Positions 16,634 to 26,451 of a DNA stretch of 64,000 bases are shown in pieces. Source of the DNA: Hydrogenophilales bacterium CG12_big_fil_rev_8_21_14_0_65_61_21 (GTDB lineage Bacteria > Pseudomonadota > Gammaproteobacteria > Burkholderiales > Thiobacillaceae); NCBI GenBank assembly GCA_002782005.1, contig PFGT01000101.1, forward strand, positions 87,315 through 151,314, given 5' to 3'. How positions within the stretch are numbered: the stretch's first letter is position 1; every line of letters begins with the position of its first letter. The position numbers were made by a program, and so were the translations under genes. The notes beneath the pieces were generated by a model. That model was not told the DNA's origin. It did not search any database and worked only from the letters and a program-made list of their open reading frames with translations.

Positions 16634-18781
16634 TCAGTGTTTCTTTATGACGGCGGTCTGCAACCGGCCCAGCTTGTTCAGTATCCGGTCTTTCATGGCC
16701 AGCAGATCGTGCATCAGCCGGTGCGCCTCTGCCATTTGATTCGTCTGGTGCAGCCGGACGATCTCTGGCCCCAGACGGTGGACTGCCTGGTGGATCGTTT
16801 CAAGCGCCTGGAATTCTTGCATGTGGCCATAACGGACCATACCCTGGCCGTAATACCAGTTGCCGAAACGGCATTGATGGTCGTCGGTCAGCTCAGCCTC
16901 GGTGAGTTGCAGACTGGCGCCCTCCAGGCTCATGGCGATCCGGTGCACCCATTTCAGGTGATCGTACTGGGCGACCAATAGTGGAAAATCGGCCATTTCC
17001 CAGCGGCAGTCGGCCCATAGCGCCCATTGTGGATCGGGCCGGAAGGCGGCGACCCAGGCCGGAATCAGCTCTGCGGCCATGGGCCGGGCAATGCCATAAC
17101 CCTGGGCCAGGTCGCAACCCAGACGCATCAGCAGTACGCCCTGTTCCGCCGTTTCCACGCCCTCGGCCACGACTACCCGACGGAAGGCGGAGGCCAGGCC
17201 GATAATGCCTTCGACCAGGGCCAGATCGTCGCTGTTGTCGAGTATGTCGCGAATGAAGGATTGATCGATCTTGAGTATCTCCGCCGGGATTTCCTTGAGG
17301 TAGGTGAGCGAGGCATAGCCGGTGCCGAAGTCGTCCAGGCTGAACCGGATGCCCAGCGCCTCGCAGCGCTTGATTACGTCATGAACATGAGCGGTATTGA
17401 TAATCGCCGAGGACTCCAGGATTTCAAATTCCAGTGCGCCGGTCGGCAAGTCGGGGTAATCGGCCAACGCCCGGCTGGCGCAATCGACGAAGTCGTCGCG
17501 CAGCAATTGGCGGGCCGCGATATTGACGCTGACGCCCAGTTCGAGCCCTTCTGCCTGCCAGTGCATGATCTGGTCCAGCGCCCGGCGGGTCGCCCACTTG
17601 CCGATCTCGACGATCAGTTCGTCGTCTTCGATATGGGGCAGGAACTCGCCCGGCATGACCAGCCCGCGTTCCGGGTGATTCCAGCGCAGCAAGGCCTCCA
17701 CACCGATGATCCGGCCGTTGCGTAGATTGACCTTGGGTTGGTAATGGAGCGTCAGTTGGTCATGGGCCAGCGCCAGCCTGAGCTGTTCAAGCAGTTGCCG
17801 CCGGGTGTGCGCCCGTTGGTCGTGTTCGGCATCGAACAAGTGATAGCGATTGCGGCCCAGTTCCTTGGCCTGGTACATGGCTTGGTCGGCGTGGCGTAGC
17901 AGGGTCGCCGAATTGACCGCATCGAATGGATAGACGGTGACGCCAAGGCTGGCGGTGATCGAGATTTGCTGACCGTCGATCTCGCAGGGCAGGGCGGCGA
18001 GATTGAGTATCCGGTTGGTGACGTTTTCCAGGGTGTCCATGTTGGGCAACTCGGTCATTAGGACGACGAATTCGTCGCCGCCGACCCGGGCCACGGTATC
18101 CCACGAGCGTTCGTAGGCGATGGTCGCTGGCCGCGCCACGGTATCGTCGGCCCGCGAGGATAGGCTCAGTCGTTGGGCAATTTTGTGCAGTAGCCGATCG
18201 CCGAAGGGGTAGCCATGATAGTTGTTGATCGCCTTGAAATTGTCCAGATCGATAAGAATGACGCCGACCAGCAAGCCGCTACGCTTGGCCTGGGCAATGG
18301 CCTGCTGCAAACGATCCAGGAGCAGGATGCGGTTGGGCAAATCGGTCAGCGGGTCGATGTGGGCCAGCCAATAAGGTTCGACTACGCTCGGCGCCGGCGG
18401 CCTGGAAAACGCAAATATAAAGCGGCAACTATCGTCAGGCACGGCAACCGCGTTCAGCGCCAGCAATTGTCGGTCGCCCTTTTTGTTGGCGATCTGGACC
18501 TGGCCGCTCCACTGGCCCAGGCTATGGATGATTTGCCGGACCTCGGTCAACGAGACCTCGTCGTCCTGGAACATCGGCCTTATCAGGTCGATATCGTGAC
18601 CGGTCGTTTCGTCCGACGAGTAGCCGGTCAGTTCGGTAAACGGGCGGTTGACCTGGCAGATGCGGAAATCCGCGTCGGCGATGGCTACGGCGTCGTGGCT
18701 GCAACTCAGCAGGCCGGTCAGCAACGGTGGCAATCGATGGGACTGCGCCAGATCAAGCGTATCGGTCGGCAATTTTTCCAT
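16634..18781 (-). CDS. PAS-GGDEF-EAL-CZB cyclic di-GMP enzyme with zinc-sensing tail
   Basis: A 715-residue cytoplasmic protein with four modules. PAS is at about residues 20-130. A GGDEF domain follows, with intact GGDEF at about 234-238. The EAL domain has GVEALLRW at about 360 and DDFGTG. The C-terminal helical CZB domain (about 595-710) has the hallmark C-R-F-G-x-W-Y plus spaced histidines that bind zinc in chemoreceptors and DgcZ. It could make or break cyclic di-GMP in response to the PAS ligand and zinc. Residues about 217-231, immediately before GGDEF, are a 15-residue insertion bounded by an 11-bp direct repeat, which may impair cyclase activity. It lies 6 nt after ridA in the rpoZ operon. 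Confidence 0.9.
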   Translation of the reverse strand: MEKLPTDTLDLAQSHRLPPLLTGLLSCSHDAVAIADADFRICQVNRPFTELTGYSSDETTGHDIDLIRPMFQDDEVSLTEVRQIIHSLGQWSGQVQIANKKGDRQLLALNAVAVPDDSCRFIFAFSRPPAPSVVEPYWLAHIDPLTDLPNRILLLDRLQQAIAQAKRSGLLVGVILIDLDNFKAINNYHGYPFGDRLLHKIAQRLSLSSRADDTVARPATIAYERSWDTVARVGGDEFVVLMTELPNMDTLENVTNRILNLAALPCEIDGQQISITASLGVTVYPFDAVNSATLLRHADQAMYQAKELGRNRYHLFDAEHDQRAHTRRQLLEQLRLALAHDQLTLHYQPKVNLRNGRIIGVEALLRWNHPERGLVMPGEFLPHIEDDELIVEIGKWATRRALDQIMHWQAEGLELGVSVNIAARQLLRDDFVDCASRALADYPDLPTGALEFEILESSAIINTAHVHDVIKRCEALGIRFSLDDFGTGYASLTYLKEIPAEILKIDQSFIRDILDNSDDLALVEGIIGLASAFRRVVVAEGVETAEQGVLLMRLGCDLAQGYGIARPMAAELIPAWVAAFRPDPQWALWADCRWEMADFPLLVAQYDHLKWVHRIAMSLEGASLQLTEAELTDDHQCRFGNWYYGQGMVRYGHMQEFQALETIHQAVHRLGPEIVRLHQTNQMAEAHRLMHDLLAMKDRILNKLGRLQTAVIKKH

Positions 18782-18787
18782 GGTCTC

Positions 18788-19168
18788 TCAATCGATAACC
18801 AGGACGCCATCGGCCTCGACCAGCGCGTTGCGCGGCAGGCTGGCGACGCCGACGGCCGCGCGGGCCGGATAGGGCTGGCTGAAGTACTGGGCCATGATCT
18901 CGTTGAGCTTGGCGAAGTGACCGAGATCGGTAAGGTAGACATTCAGCTTGACCATGTCGGCCAGGCTGCCGCCGGCGGCCTCGGCGACCGCCTTGAGGTT
19001 CTGGAATACGCGGTGAATCTGGGCCTCGATGCCCTCGACCATCTGCATGGTGGCCGGGTCCAGGCCGATCTGCCCGGATAGGTAGACGGTATTGCCGACC
19101 CTGACGGCCTGGGAATAGGCGCCGATAGCTTGCGGCGCCTCGGCGCTGGCGACGATTTGTCTGGTCAT
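18788..19168 (-). CDS. ridA: RidA-family enamine/imine deaminase
   Basis: A 126-residue YjgF/YER057c/UK114 protein. RidA hydrolyses reactive 2-aminoacrylate and related imines released by PLP enzymes. The family signature [20 protein letters not shown] and the C-terminal [13 protein letters not shown] segment, holding the key Arg, are present. It sits 18 nt after spoT, the usual betaproteobacterial arrangement. Confidence 0.92.
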   Translation of the reverse strand: MTRQIVASAEAPQAIGAYSQAVRVGNTVYLSGQIGLDPATMQMVEGIEAQIHRVFQNLKAVAEAAGGSLADMVKLNVYLTDLGHFAKLNEIMAQYFSQPYPARAAVGVASLPRNALVEADGVLVID

Positions 19169-19186
19169 GTGATCCTCTCCTTGGAT

Positions 19187-21391
19187 TTAGATGATGTTGG
19201 CGCCACGGCCCGTCTGGCCGCCTTTGAGCCGGGTGATGCGGGTGACTTCCTGGAGCGCGCGCAGGGCGCGTATCAGGCGGGATAGGTGGACCCGGTTCTG
19301 AACCTGGACCGTGAAGTAAAGGTGGGTGTAGTCGCCGCTCTCTTCTTCCATGTGCACATCGTCGATGTTGGAGCCCTCGGCGGCGATGGCGGCGGCCACC
19401 TTGGCCAGTACGCCGCGATTGTTGGCGACGGTAATGCGGATGCTGACATCGAAGGTCTTGTCCAGGTCCTGGTCCCACTCGACGTCGATCCACTTATCCG
19501 GGTCCTCGCGGAAGTGTTTTACCTGCGGGCAGTCGTGGGTGTGGATGATCAGCCCCTGTTCCTTCTTGATCTGGCCGATGATGGGGTCGCCGGGGATCGG
19601 CCGGCAGCACTTAGCCAGGCGCACCGCGACCCCTTCCGAGCCACGAATGAGCAGGGGACCGGTCGTGCGCGCGAGGTCTTCGCCTTCACGGGCGAGCAGT
19701 TGGCGGGCCACCATCATGCCCAGCTTTTTGCCCAGCCCGATCTCGACCAGGATGTCGGCGCGGCTGCGGTTGTTGAGCTTGGTCAGGTGTTCCCAGTGGC
19801 TGTCCGTGACGTTTGCCGGGTCCATGCCCAGACCGCGCAGGGCCTGGTTGAGCAGTTGCAGGCCGAGCATCTCGGATTCATGCTGGTGCACGTGTTTGAG
19901 TGCGCTGCGGATGTGGGCGCGGGCCTTGCCGGTCACCGCGAAGTGGATCCAGGCCGGGTTGGGCTGGGCCGAATCGGCGGTCACGATCTCCACCCGGTCG
20001 CCATTTTTCAGCGGCGTGGATAAGGGCATGTAATCGCCGTTGATGCGCGCCGCGACGCAGTGATTGCCGATGTCGGTGTGGACGTTGTAGGCAAAGTCGA
20101 CGGCCGTGGCCTCGCGCGGCAAGGCCATGATCTTGCCCTTGGGCGTGAAAACATAGACCTCGTCCGGGAACAAGTCGACCTTGATGTGTTCCAGAAATTC
20201 CACCGAGTCGCGGCTGTCGGCCTGGATGTCGAGCAGGCTTTGCAGCCATTGATGGGCCATGCGCTGGGCCTCGGTCAGCTCGGCGCCGCCGGCCTTGTAC
20301 AGCCAGTGCGAGGCGACGCCTTCTTCGGCCAGGCGGTTCATCTCCTTGGTGCGAATCTGAATCTCGACCGGCGTGCCGAACGGTCCGAATAGCGTGGAAT
20401 GCAGCGACTGGTAGCCGTTCGCCTTGGGGATGGCGATGTAATCCTTGATCTTGCCGGGGATCGGTTTGTACAGGCTATGTAGGGCGCCCAGCGCCAGGTA
20501 GCAGGTTGGTACGTCGTCGACCACGACCCGAAAGCCGTAGATATCGAACACCTCGGTGAAGGCCAGGTGCTTTTCCTGCATCTTGCGGTAGATGCTGTAT
20601 AGGTGTTTTTCCCGGCCATAGACCTCGGCCCGGATGTTGCTGCTTGCCAGCTTGGCGCGAATGGCTTGGTTGATCTTCTCAACTAACTCACGGCGCTCCG
20701 TGCGCGAGGCGGAGATGGCTTTTTCAAGTACCCGGTAGCGGGTCGGATACATGTTCTGAAAGGCCAGTTCCTGGAGCTCGTGGAACACCACGTTGAGCCC
20801 CAGCCGGTTGGCGATCGGGGCATAGATGTCGAGCGTCTCTTGGGCGATGCGCTGGCGTTGCTCCAGGCTCATGTGCTCCAGGGTCTGCATGTTGTGCCAG
20901 CGGTCAGCCAGCTTGATTAGGATGACCCGCACGTCGCGCGCCATAGCCAGCAGCATCTTGCGGAAGTTCTCGGCCTGGGCGTGTTTGCGGCTCTCAAACT
21001 GGATCAGATCGAGCTTGGTGACGCCATCGACCAGGTTGGCGATGGCCTCGCCGAAATTTGTCCGGATGTCTTCGCGGCTGACCCCGGTATCCTCGACCAC
21101 GTCGTGCAGCAAGGCCGCAGCCAGGGTCTGCACGTCCATGTGCCAGCCGGCCAGGGTCTGAGCTACGGCCAGCGGATGGCTGATATAGGGTTCGCCGCCC
21201 TTGCGCAATTGGCCCTGGTGAGCGTGGGCGCTGAAGGCCAGCGCCTTGGCCAGTATCTCGGCCTCGTCCTGCTTCAGGTAAGGGGCGATGATGGCGGCAT
21301 CGTCCGGGGTCGGCTCATAGGCTGATGCTGGGGCCGATATTTCGGCTGGTAAGGGTTGAGTGAGTGGGGGGGGCTGGGCCTGCGCGGTCAT
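19187..21391 (-). CDS. spoT: Bifunctional (p)ppGpp synthetase/hydrolase (SpoT/Rel)
   Basis: A 734-residue RSH protein controlling the stringent response. The HD hydrolase domain (ALLHDVVEDT, about residue 90) keeps its metal ligands. The synthetase domain (YGFRVVVDD and KDYIAIPKANGYQSLH, about 265-330) is intact, so both activities are expected. TGS (about 400-465, VYVFTPKG) and a C-terminal ACT domain (about 655-730) follow. It is 21 nt after rpoZ, whose product, RNA polymerase omega, is part of a ppGpp binding site in E. coli. Confidence 0.95.
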   Translation of the reverse strand: MTAQAQPPPLTQPLPAEISAPASAYEPTPDDAAIIAPYLKQDEAEILAKALAFSAHAHQGQLRKGGEPYISHPLAVAQTLAGWHMDVQTLAAALLHDVVEDTGVSREDIRTNFGEAIANLVDGVTKLDLIQFESRKHAQAENFRKMLLAMARDVRVILIKLADRWHNMQTLEHMSLEQRQRIAQETLDIYAPIANRLGLNVVFHELQELAFQNMYPTRYRVLEKAISASRTERRELVEKINQAIRAKLASSNIRAEVYGREKHLYSIYRKMQEKHLAFTEVFDIYGFRVVVDDVPTCYLALGALHSLYKPIPGKIKDYIAIPKANGYQSLHSTLFGPFGTPVEIQIRTKEMNRLAEEGVASHWLYKAGGAELTEAQRMAHQWLQSLLDIQADSRDSVEFLEHIKVDLFPDEVYVFTPKGKIMALPREATAVDFAYNVHTDIGNHCVAARINGDYMPLSTPLKNGDRVEIVTADSAQPNPAWIHFAVTGKARAHIRSALKHVHQHESEMLGLQLLNQALRGLGMDPANVTDSHWEHLTKLNNRSRADILVEIGLGKKLGMMVARQLLAREGEDLARTTGPLLIRGSEGVAVRLAKCCRPIPGDPIIGQIKKEQGLIIHTHDCPQVKHFREDPDKWIDVEWDQDLDKTFDVSIRITVANNRGVLAKVAAAIAAEGSNIDDVHMEEESGDYTHLYFTVQVQNRVHLSRLIRALRALQEVTRITRLKGGQTGRGANII

Positions 21392-21412
21392 GGCACGGTC
21401 CAGTCTGGGTGA

Positions 21413-21619
21413 TCAGGAGTGGAACTTAACCAGAACCTCCGCGCCGACCAGACCTTCGGCAATTTCGCGTAGGGCGAGAACGGCTGGCTTGTCCCGACCT
21501 GCCTCGACCTTGGGTGTTGCGCCGACCGAAATCTGCCGGGCGCGGGTGGCGGCGGCCAGGGTCATATCGAAGCGGTTAGGAATGTGGGCGATACAGTCGT
21601 CAACGGTGACGCGAGCCAT
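21413..21619 (-). CDS. rpoZ: RNA polymerase omega subunit
   Basis: A 68-residue omega subunit starting MARVTVDDC with the conserved [16 protein letters not shown] core. It helps assemble RNA polymerase. It is the first gene of a seven-gene minus-strand operon (rpoZ-spoT-ridA-GGDEF/EAL-recG-ubiC-ubiA), with gaps of 6-27 nt and a final 4-nt overlap. gmk, often its upstream partner, is absent here; instead a divergent SDR gene follows. A -10-like TAGAAT on the minus strand at 21657-21662 may belong to its promoter. Confidence 0.95.
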   Translation of the reverse strand: MARVTVDDCIAHIPNRFDMTLAAATRARQISVGATPKVEAGRDKPAVLALREIAEGLVGAEVLVKFHS

Positions 21620-21782
21620 AGTGAATTCTCCGGAAGGGCGTTACATAATAATGGCTATTCTAGCCTGATATAGCGTGGATTGGCAGGCTAATGACAATTG
21701 CTGGATGAGGGTTCAGTCCTCGGGACTGGCGCAAGGAACAGCCGGCTGGCCAGGTCAAGCCGATTCGGGTAGGGTTTGGACC

Positions 21783-22631
21783 ATGATTTCAGCAAAAAGC
21801 ATACTCGTCACCGGCTGCTCGACCGGCATCGGTTACGCAGTGGCCCACGGACTCAAGGCGCGTGGCTGGCGGGTGTTCGCCACGGCCCGCAAGCCGGCCG
21901 ATGTCGAACGCTTGATCGGCGAAGGTCTGGAAAGCCTGGCGCTGGACCTGAACGATTCTGGTTCTATCCGTGCGGCCTTTACCGAGGTCATGATTCGCAC
22001 TGGCGGCCGGCTCGATGCCTTGTTCAACAACGGCGGCTACGGTCAGGTGGGGGCGGTGGAAGACCTGCCGCGCGCCGCCTTGCGCGAGCAGTTCGAGACC
22101 AATCTGTTTGGCTGGATCGAATTGACCAATCTGGTTGTTCCAGTCATGCGTCGTCAGGGCCATGGCCGCATCGTTATGAACAGCTCGGTGCTGGGCTATG
22201 CCGCATTTCCTTACCGGGGCGCCTACAACGCGGTCAAGTTCGCACTTGAGGGCATTGCCGACACCCTGCGCATGGAACTGGCCGGTACGGGCATCGAGGT
22301 CTGCCTGGTGGAGCCGGGGCCGATCATTTCCCGCTTCCGGGAAAACTGCCGGGCGCCGTTCGAGCGCCACATCGACTGGCGTAACAGCGTGCATCGCGGT
22401 CAGTATAAAGACCAGTTGGCCCGACTCGCCAAGCCCGGTCCGGCCGCACCGTTCACCTTGCCGCCCGAGGCGGTGCTGGCGAAAGCAATCCACGCACTGG
22501 AAAGCCGCCGGCCCCGGCCGCGCTATCAGGTGACCGTGCCGGCCGTGCTGTTCTGGCGACTGAAACGGTTTTTGTCGACACGGGCCATGGACTGGCTGTC
22601 GATACGCGCCTCGGGCGGCGGCAAACGGTAG
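21783..22631 (+). CDS. SDR-family NAD(P)-dependent oxidoreductase
   Basis: A 282-residue classical short-chain dehydrogenase. The cofactor motif TGCSTGIG is at about residues 10-17, NNGG stands in the usual NNAG position, the catalytic serine is in MNSS, and Y-x3-K is in YRGAYNAVK. Length and the C-terminal extension suit the class often annotated as SDR family oxidoreductase; the substrate cannot be told. The open frame extends 36 codons upstream, but the ATG at 21783 gives the normal N-terminus. Confidence 0.85.
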   Translation: MISAKSILVTGCSTGIGYAVAHGLKARGWRVFATARKPADVERLIGEGLESLALDLNDSGSIRAAFTEVMIRTGGRLDALFNNGGYGQVGAVEDLPRAALREQFETNLFGWIELTNLVVPVMRRQGHGRIVMNSSVLGYAAFPYRGAYNAVKFALEGIADTLRMELAGTGIEVCLVEPGPIISRFRENCRAPFERHIDWRNSVHRGQYKDQLARLAKPGPAAPFTLPPEAVLAKAIHALESRRPRPRYQVTVPAVLFWRLKRFLSTRAMDWLSIRASGGGKR

Positions 22632-22675
22632 TAGAATTCGACCCGCCCACCCACTCGGCCTCTCTTTCGCCCTCA

Positions 22676-23422
22676 ATGCGTATCCTGCTCAGCAACGATG
22701 ACGGTTATTTCGCCCCCGGCCTCGCCGCGCTGGCCGCGGCCTTGACCGATGCGGGCCACAAAATCACCGTGGTGGCGCCGGAGCGCGACCGCAGCGGGGC
22801 CAGCAATTCGCTCACCCTGGACCGGCCGCTGGTGGTCCGTCAGGCGCCATCCGGCTTCCACTATGTCAACGGCACACCGACCGATTGCGTCCACCTGGCG
22901 GTGACTGGCCTGTTGCCGGAACTGCCGGACATGGTGATCTCTGGCATCAACCACGGCGCCAACATGGGCGATGACACGGTCTATTCCGGCACTGTGGCGG
23001 CAGCGACCGAAGGCTTCATGCTCGGCATCCCGGCTATCGCCATCTCGCTGGTCGGCAGCGGCCAGGACCATTTCGATACCGCCGCCGGCGTGGCGATCGA
23101 TCTGGTCGAGCGCTTCGCGGCGCGGCCTTTCCCGCAAGCGGTGCTGCTCAATGTCAATGTCCCGGATGTGCCGCGCGAGGTCATCGCCGGCGTCGAGGTC
23201 ACTCGCCTGGGCCGGCGCCACAAGGCCCAGGACACGGTCAAGACCGTCAATCCGCGCAACCAGACCATGTACTGGGTCGGCGCCGCCGGGGGCGCCCAGG
23301 ATTCGGGGTCGGGCACCGATTTCCATGCCGTGGCCCGCAACCTGGTCTCGGTTACGCCGCTGCAACTTGACCTGACCCACTATCCCCAGATGGCGGCGGT
23401 AGGCGATTGGCTGGGCAAATGA
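22676..23422 (+). CDS. surE: 5'/3'-nucleotidase SurE
   Basis: A 248-residue stationary-phase survival phosphatase acting on nucleoside monophosphates. The N-terminal metal site [11 protein letters not shown] and the Ser/Asn of [12 protein letters not shown] spacing ([10 protein letters not shown]) are intact, as are the [21 protein letters not shown] residues (abridged). It begins the conserved surE-pcm-nlpD-rpoS cluster and overlaps pcm by 4 nt. Confidence 0.95.
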   Translation: MRILLSNDDGYFAPGLAALAAALTDAGHKITVVAPERDRSGASNSLTLDRPLVVRQAPSGFHYVNGTPTDCVHLAVTGLLPELPDMVISGINHGANMGDDTVYSGTVAAATEGFMLGIPAIAISLVGSGQDHFDTAAGVAIDLVERFAARPFPQAVLLNVNVPDVPREVIAGVEVTRLGRRHKAQDTVKTVNPRNQTMYWVGAAGGAQDSGSGTDFHAVARNLVSVTPLQLDLTHYPQMAAVGDWLGK

Positions 23423-24075
23423 ATCTGCACGGCGGCATCGGCATGACCTCGCAACGCACCCGCGCGCGGATGATCGACCGTCTGCTCGAACAAGGTATCA
23501 AAAGCCCGTTGGTACTCGATGCCATGGCCGCAGTGCCGCGCCACATTTTTTTGGAAGAGGGTCTGCAACACCGGGCCTATGAAGACACGCCGCTGCCCAT
23601 CGGCGAAGGCCAGACCATCTCCAGTCCCTATATCGTTGCCCTGACCTGCGAGTTGGCTAGCCGGGGTAATCCTATGGATATCGTCCTGGAGATCGGCGGC
23701 GGCGGCGGTTATCAGGCCGCCGTGCTGGCCCGGCTGGCCAAGAAGGTGGTGAGCCTGGAGCGCATCGCCAAGCTGGTGGGCAAGGCACGCCGTACCCTGC
23801 GCGAGTTGCGCATCAATAATGTGCTCATCAAGAACGTCGACGGCACCTACGGTTATCCGGCTGGCGCGCCCTATGACGCCATCGTGGTGGCGGCGGCCAT
23901 GCCCTTCATCCCGGATGAGCTGAAGGCCCAGTTGAAGCCCGGCGGCCGGCTGGTGGCGCCGGTGGGGCGAGGCGAGGTGCAGCACCTGATGGTGGTCGAG
24001 GCCAGGGAAAACGGCTACTCCGAACGCGATATGGAGGCGGTGAAGTTCGTGCCGCTGTTGCCGGGTGTGGCTTGA
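23419..24075 (+). CDS. pcm: Protein-L-isoaspartate O-methyltransferase
   Basis: A 218-residue SAM-dependent methyltransferase that repairs isoaspartyl residues in aged proteins. The SAM-binding motif [16 protein letters not shown] is clear. The ATG at 23419 overlaps the surE stop (ATGA); a second ATG at codon 13 gives the shorter N-terminus MTSQRTR seen in many homologues, so the exact start is uncertain. Confidence 0.93.
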   Translation: MNLHGGIGMTSQRTRARMIDRLLEQGIKSPLVLDAMAAVPRHIFLEEGLQHRAYEDTPLPIGEGQTISSPYIVALTCELASRGNPMDIVLEIGGGGGYQAAVLARLAKKVVSLERIAKLVGKARRTLRELRINNVLIKNVDGTYGYPAGAPYDAIVVAAAMPFIPDELKAQLKPGGRLVAPVGRGEVQHLMVVEARENGYSERDMEAVKFVPLLPGVA

Positions 24076-24833
24076 TGCGTGGTGTCGGCTGGCTGTTGCC
24101 GTGGGTGCTTGGTTTGTCGGCTTGTTCCTTCAGCCAGCCGGCTGCGCCGATCCGCGATGCGGCCCACCACGGCGGCCATACGGTTCACCATCCGGTGCGG
24201 CCGGCGATCGATCGGGTCACGGTCCGAGAGGGCGATAACCTGTTCCGGATCGCCTTCGATCATGGCTTGGATTACCGTCAACTGGCGCAGTGGAACGGGC
24301 TGGCCGATCCAGATAAGATTCGCGTCGGCGATAGCCTGCGCCTGACGCCGCCGCCCGAACGGGCGCCGGACGACACGCCGCTTGTCGTAAATCCGGCACC
24401 ACCGACGGTCAAATCCGCGCCGCCGACCAATGCAGTCGAGGACATGACCGACGCGGCCCCCTCCGGCTGGGTCTGGCCGGCCAAAGGCCGGGTAGTCACC
24501 GCGTTTGGCGGCCGCGCCGGAGCGAAAGGCATCGACATCGCTGGTAAACCGAACAGCCCGGTGCTGGCCGCCGCGCCGGGTCGGGTGATCTATGTCGGCG
24601 CTGGTTTACGCGGTTACGGTAAGTTGGTCATCGTTAAACATAGTAATATTCTACTGTCCGCATACGGCCACAATGACCGTGTGTTGGTCGCCGAAGGCCA
24701 GACCGTGAGGCTGGGACAGCCCATTGCGGCGATGGGTAATACCGATGCCGAGCGAGTAAAGCTGCATTTCGAGATACGGGAATATGGCAAGCCCGTGGAC
24801 CCTATGACGTATTTGTCCGGTACGCCGGATTGA
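24075..24833 (+). CDS. nlpD: Murein hydrolase activator NlpD (LysM + M23 lipoprotein)
   Basis: A 252-residue outer-membrane lipoprotein. Lipobox LSAC is at about residues 13-16, a LysM domain lies at about 50-95 (VREGDNLFRIAFDHGL), a Pro-rich linker follows, and an M23/LytM domain runs from about 130. The first zinc ligand region reads KGIDIAG, lacking the catalytic His, while LHFEIR remains. This is the degenerate pattern of NlpD, which activates amidases rather than cutting wall itself. The ATG at 24075 shares its first base with the pcm stop; a TTG one codon earlier is also possible. rpoS follows at once, as in E. coli, where the rpoS promoter lies inside nlpD. Confidence 0.93.
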   Translation: MRGVGWLLPWVLGLSACSFSQPAAPIRDAAHHGGHTVHHPVRPAIDRVTVREGDNLFRIAFDHGLDYRQLAQWNGLADPDKIRVGDSLRLTPPPERAPDDTPLVVNPAPPTVKSAPPTNAVEDMTDAAPSGWVWPAKGRVVTAFGGRAGAKGIDIAGKPNSPVLAAAPGRVIYVGAGLRGYGKLVIVKHSNILLSAYGHNDRVLVAEGQTVRLGQPIAAMGNTDAERVKLHFEIREYGKPVDPMTYLSGTPD

Positions 24834-24850
24834 GCCTTAAGGATACGACG

Positions 24851-25786
24851 ATGCAGGAAGACGAATTCGTGGAACCCGACGAACTGGCGCCGCCGTCCGG
24901 AAGTGACTCGTCCGAAGCGGTTGGGCCGGCTGGCGAGTCGGATCGCGCACTTGACGAGACGCATGATGTCACCCAGCTTTATCTCAACGAGATAGGCCGC
25001 GAGTCGCTACTGACCCCGGCCGAAGAACGAAAACTGACGCAGCGCGTGCGCCAGGGTGATTTTGCCGCCCGGCAGCAGATGATCGAACACAACCTGCGGC
25101 TGGTGGTGAATATCGCCAAGCACTATGCCAACCGCGGCCTTACCCTGCTCGATCTGATCGAGGAGGGTAACCTCGGTTTGATGCGCGCGCTGGACAAGTT
25201 CGAGCCGGAGCGGGGCTTCCGCTTCTCGACCTATGCCACCTGGTGGATACGGCAGAATGTCGAGCGGGCGATCATGAATCAGTCGCGCACCATCCGCCTG
25301 CCGGTGCATATCATCAAGGAGATGAATATCTACCTGCGCGCTCAGCGTCATCTGGAGTCTCACGGTGTGCCCGACGCCGGTCCCGAGGAGATCGCAGCCT
25401 TGACCGACAAGCCGGTGGCGGATGTCCGCCGACTCATGCGCCTTAACGAGCACATGGCCTCGCTCGATGCGCCGCTGGACATCGACCCCAGCCTATCGAT
25501 CGGCGAGGCCATCGCCGACGAGAATTCGGAGATGCCGGAGGACATGCTGCAAGCCTTCGAGGTCGAGCAGTACATCCACGAATGGCTGAGCGAGTTACCC
25601 GACAAGCACCGCTGGGTGATCGAACGGCGCTTCGGTCTCAATGAGCAAGGCATCGCTACCCTGGAGGTGCTGGCCGAGCAACTGGGCGTCACCCGCGAGC
25701 GGGTCCGGCAGGTGCAGTTGGAGGGTTTGCAGACCCTGCGCCGTATCCTGCGCCGTAAAGGCGTCGATAAGGAAGGCCTGTTTTGA
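24851..25786 (+). CDS. rpoS: RNA polymerase sigma factor RpoS
   Basis: A 311-residue sigma-70 family factor for stationary phase and general stress. Region 1.2 (DVTQLYLNEIG), region 2 (FSTYATWWIRQNVERAIMNQ), region 3 and region 4 (GVTRERVRQVQLEGLQTLRR) are complete; region 1.1 is short and acidic, as in RpoS rather than RpoD. The ATG at 24851 has AAGGA 7 nt upstream; an in-frame TTG at 24830 is less likely. It overlaps the following HAD gene. Confidence 0.94.
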   Translation: MQEDEFVEPDELAPPSGSDSSEAVGPAGESDRALDETHDVTQLYLNEIGRESLLTPAEERKLTQRVRQGDFAARQQMIEHNLRLVVNIAKHYANRGLTLLDLIEEGNLGLMRALDKFEPERGFRFSTYATWWIRQNVERAIMNQSRTIRLPVHIIKEMNIYLRAQRHLESHGVPDAGPEEIAALTDKPVADVRRLMRLNEHMASLDAPLDIDPSLSIGEAIADENSEMPEDMLQAFEVEQYIHEWLSELPDKHRWVIERRFGLNEQGIATLEVLAEQLGVTRERVRQVQLEGLQTLRRILRRKGVDKEGLF

Positions 25787-26451
25787 AATTGGCGTCAATA
25801 TTGCCTTGGCGCGAGATCGACAGCATTCTGCTGGACCTGGACGGCACCCTGCTGGACCTCTATTTCGACAACCATTTCTGGCAGGTTCATGTACCGGCAA
25901 AATATGCCGAACGCCATGGTTTGACCGCGACCGAGGCTCATGCCGAGTGCTTCCGCCGTTATGACGCCAAGGCCGGGACGCTGGATTGGTACTGCGTCGA
26001 CTACTGGACCGCGGCGCTGGACCTGGATATTGCCCAACTCAAGGAACAACTGAGTCACCTGATCCAGGTCCATCCGGATGTGCGGGAATTCCTGGCGGCG
26101 GCCCATCTGGCCGGCAAGCGCGTGGCGCTGGTGACCAACGCCCATCGCACCAGCCTTGCCATGAAGATGCGGCAAACTGGTCTGGAGGCGTATTTCGACG
26201 CCATCCATTCTTCGCACAGTTTCGGTATCGCCAAGGAAGACCCGGCGTTCTGGACGGCGCTGAGTCAGGTGGAGCCTTTTGACCCCGCCCGCGCCCTGCT
26301 GGTCGACGACAGCCTGCCGGTGCTACGCTCGGCGGCGGTCTTTGGTATCCGCCATTTGCTGGCCATCCGCCAGCCTGATAGCCGATTACCCGCCAAGGAC
26401 ACCGCCGAGTTTTTGGCTATTCACCGATTTTCCGAGGTTATGCCGCTATGA
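25783..26451 (+). CDS. HAD-family GMP/IMP nucleotidase (YrfG-like)
   Basis: A 222-residue haloacid dehalogenase-superfamily hydrolase. Motif I LLDLDGTLLD (about residues 16-25), motif II VTNAH, and the acidic motif LLVDDSLPVL are all present, so it should be an active phosphatase. Overall similarity is to YrfG, which dephosphorylates GMP and IMP. There is no ATG early enough to include motif I; the TTG at 25783, which overlaps the rpoS stop and is preceded by AAGGAAGG, is the best start. It overlaps the next gene by 4 nt. Confidence 0.88.
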   Translation: MKLASILPWREIDSILLDLDGTLLDLYFDNHFWQVHVPAKYAERHGLTATEAHAECFRRYDAKAGTLDWYCVDYWTAALDLDIAQLKEQLSHLIQVHPDVREFLAAAHLAGKRVALVTNAHRTSLAMKMRQTGLEAYFDAIHSSHSFGIAKEDPAFWTALSQVEPFDPARALLVDDSLPVLRSAAVFGIRHLLAIRQPDSRLPAKDTAEFLAIHRFSEVMPL

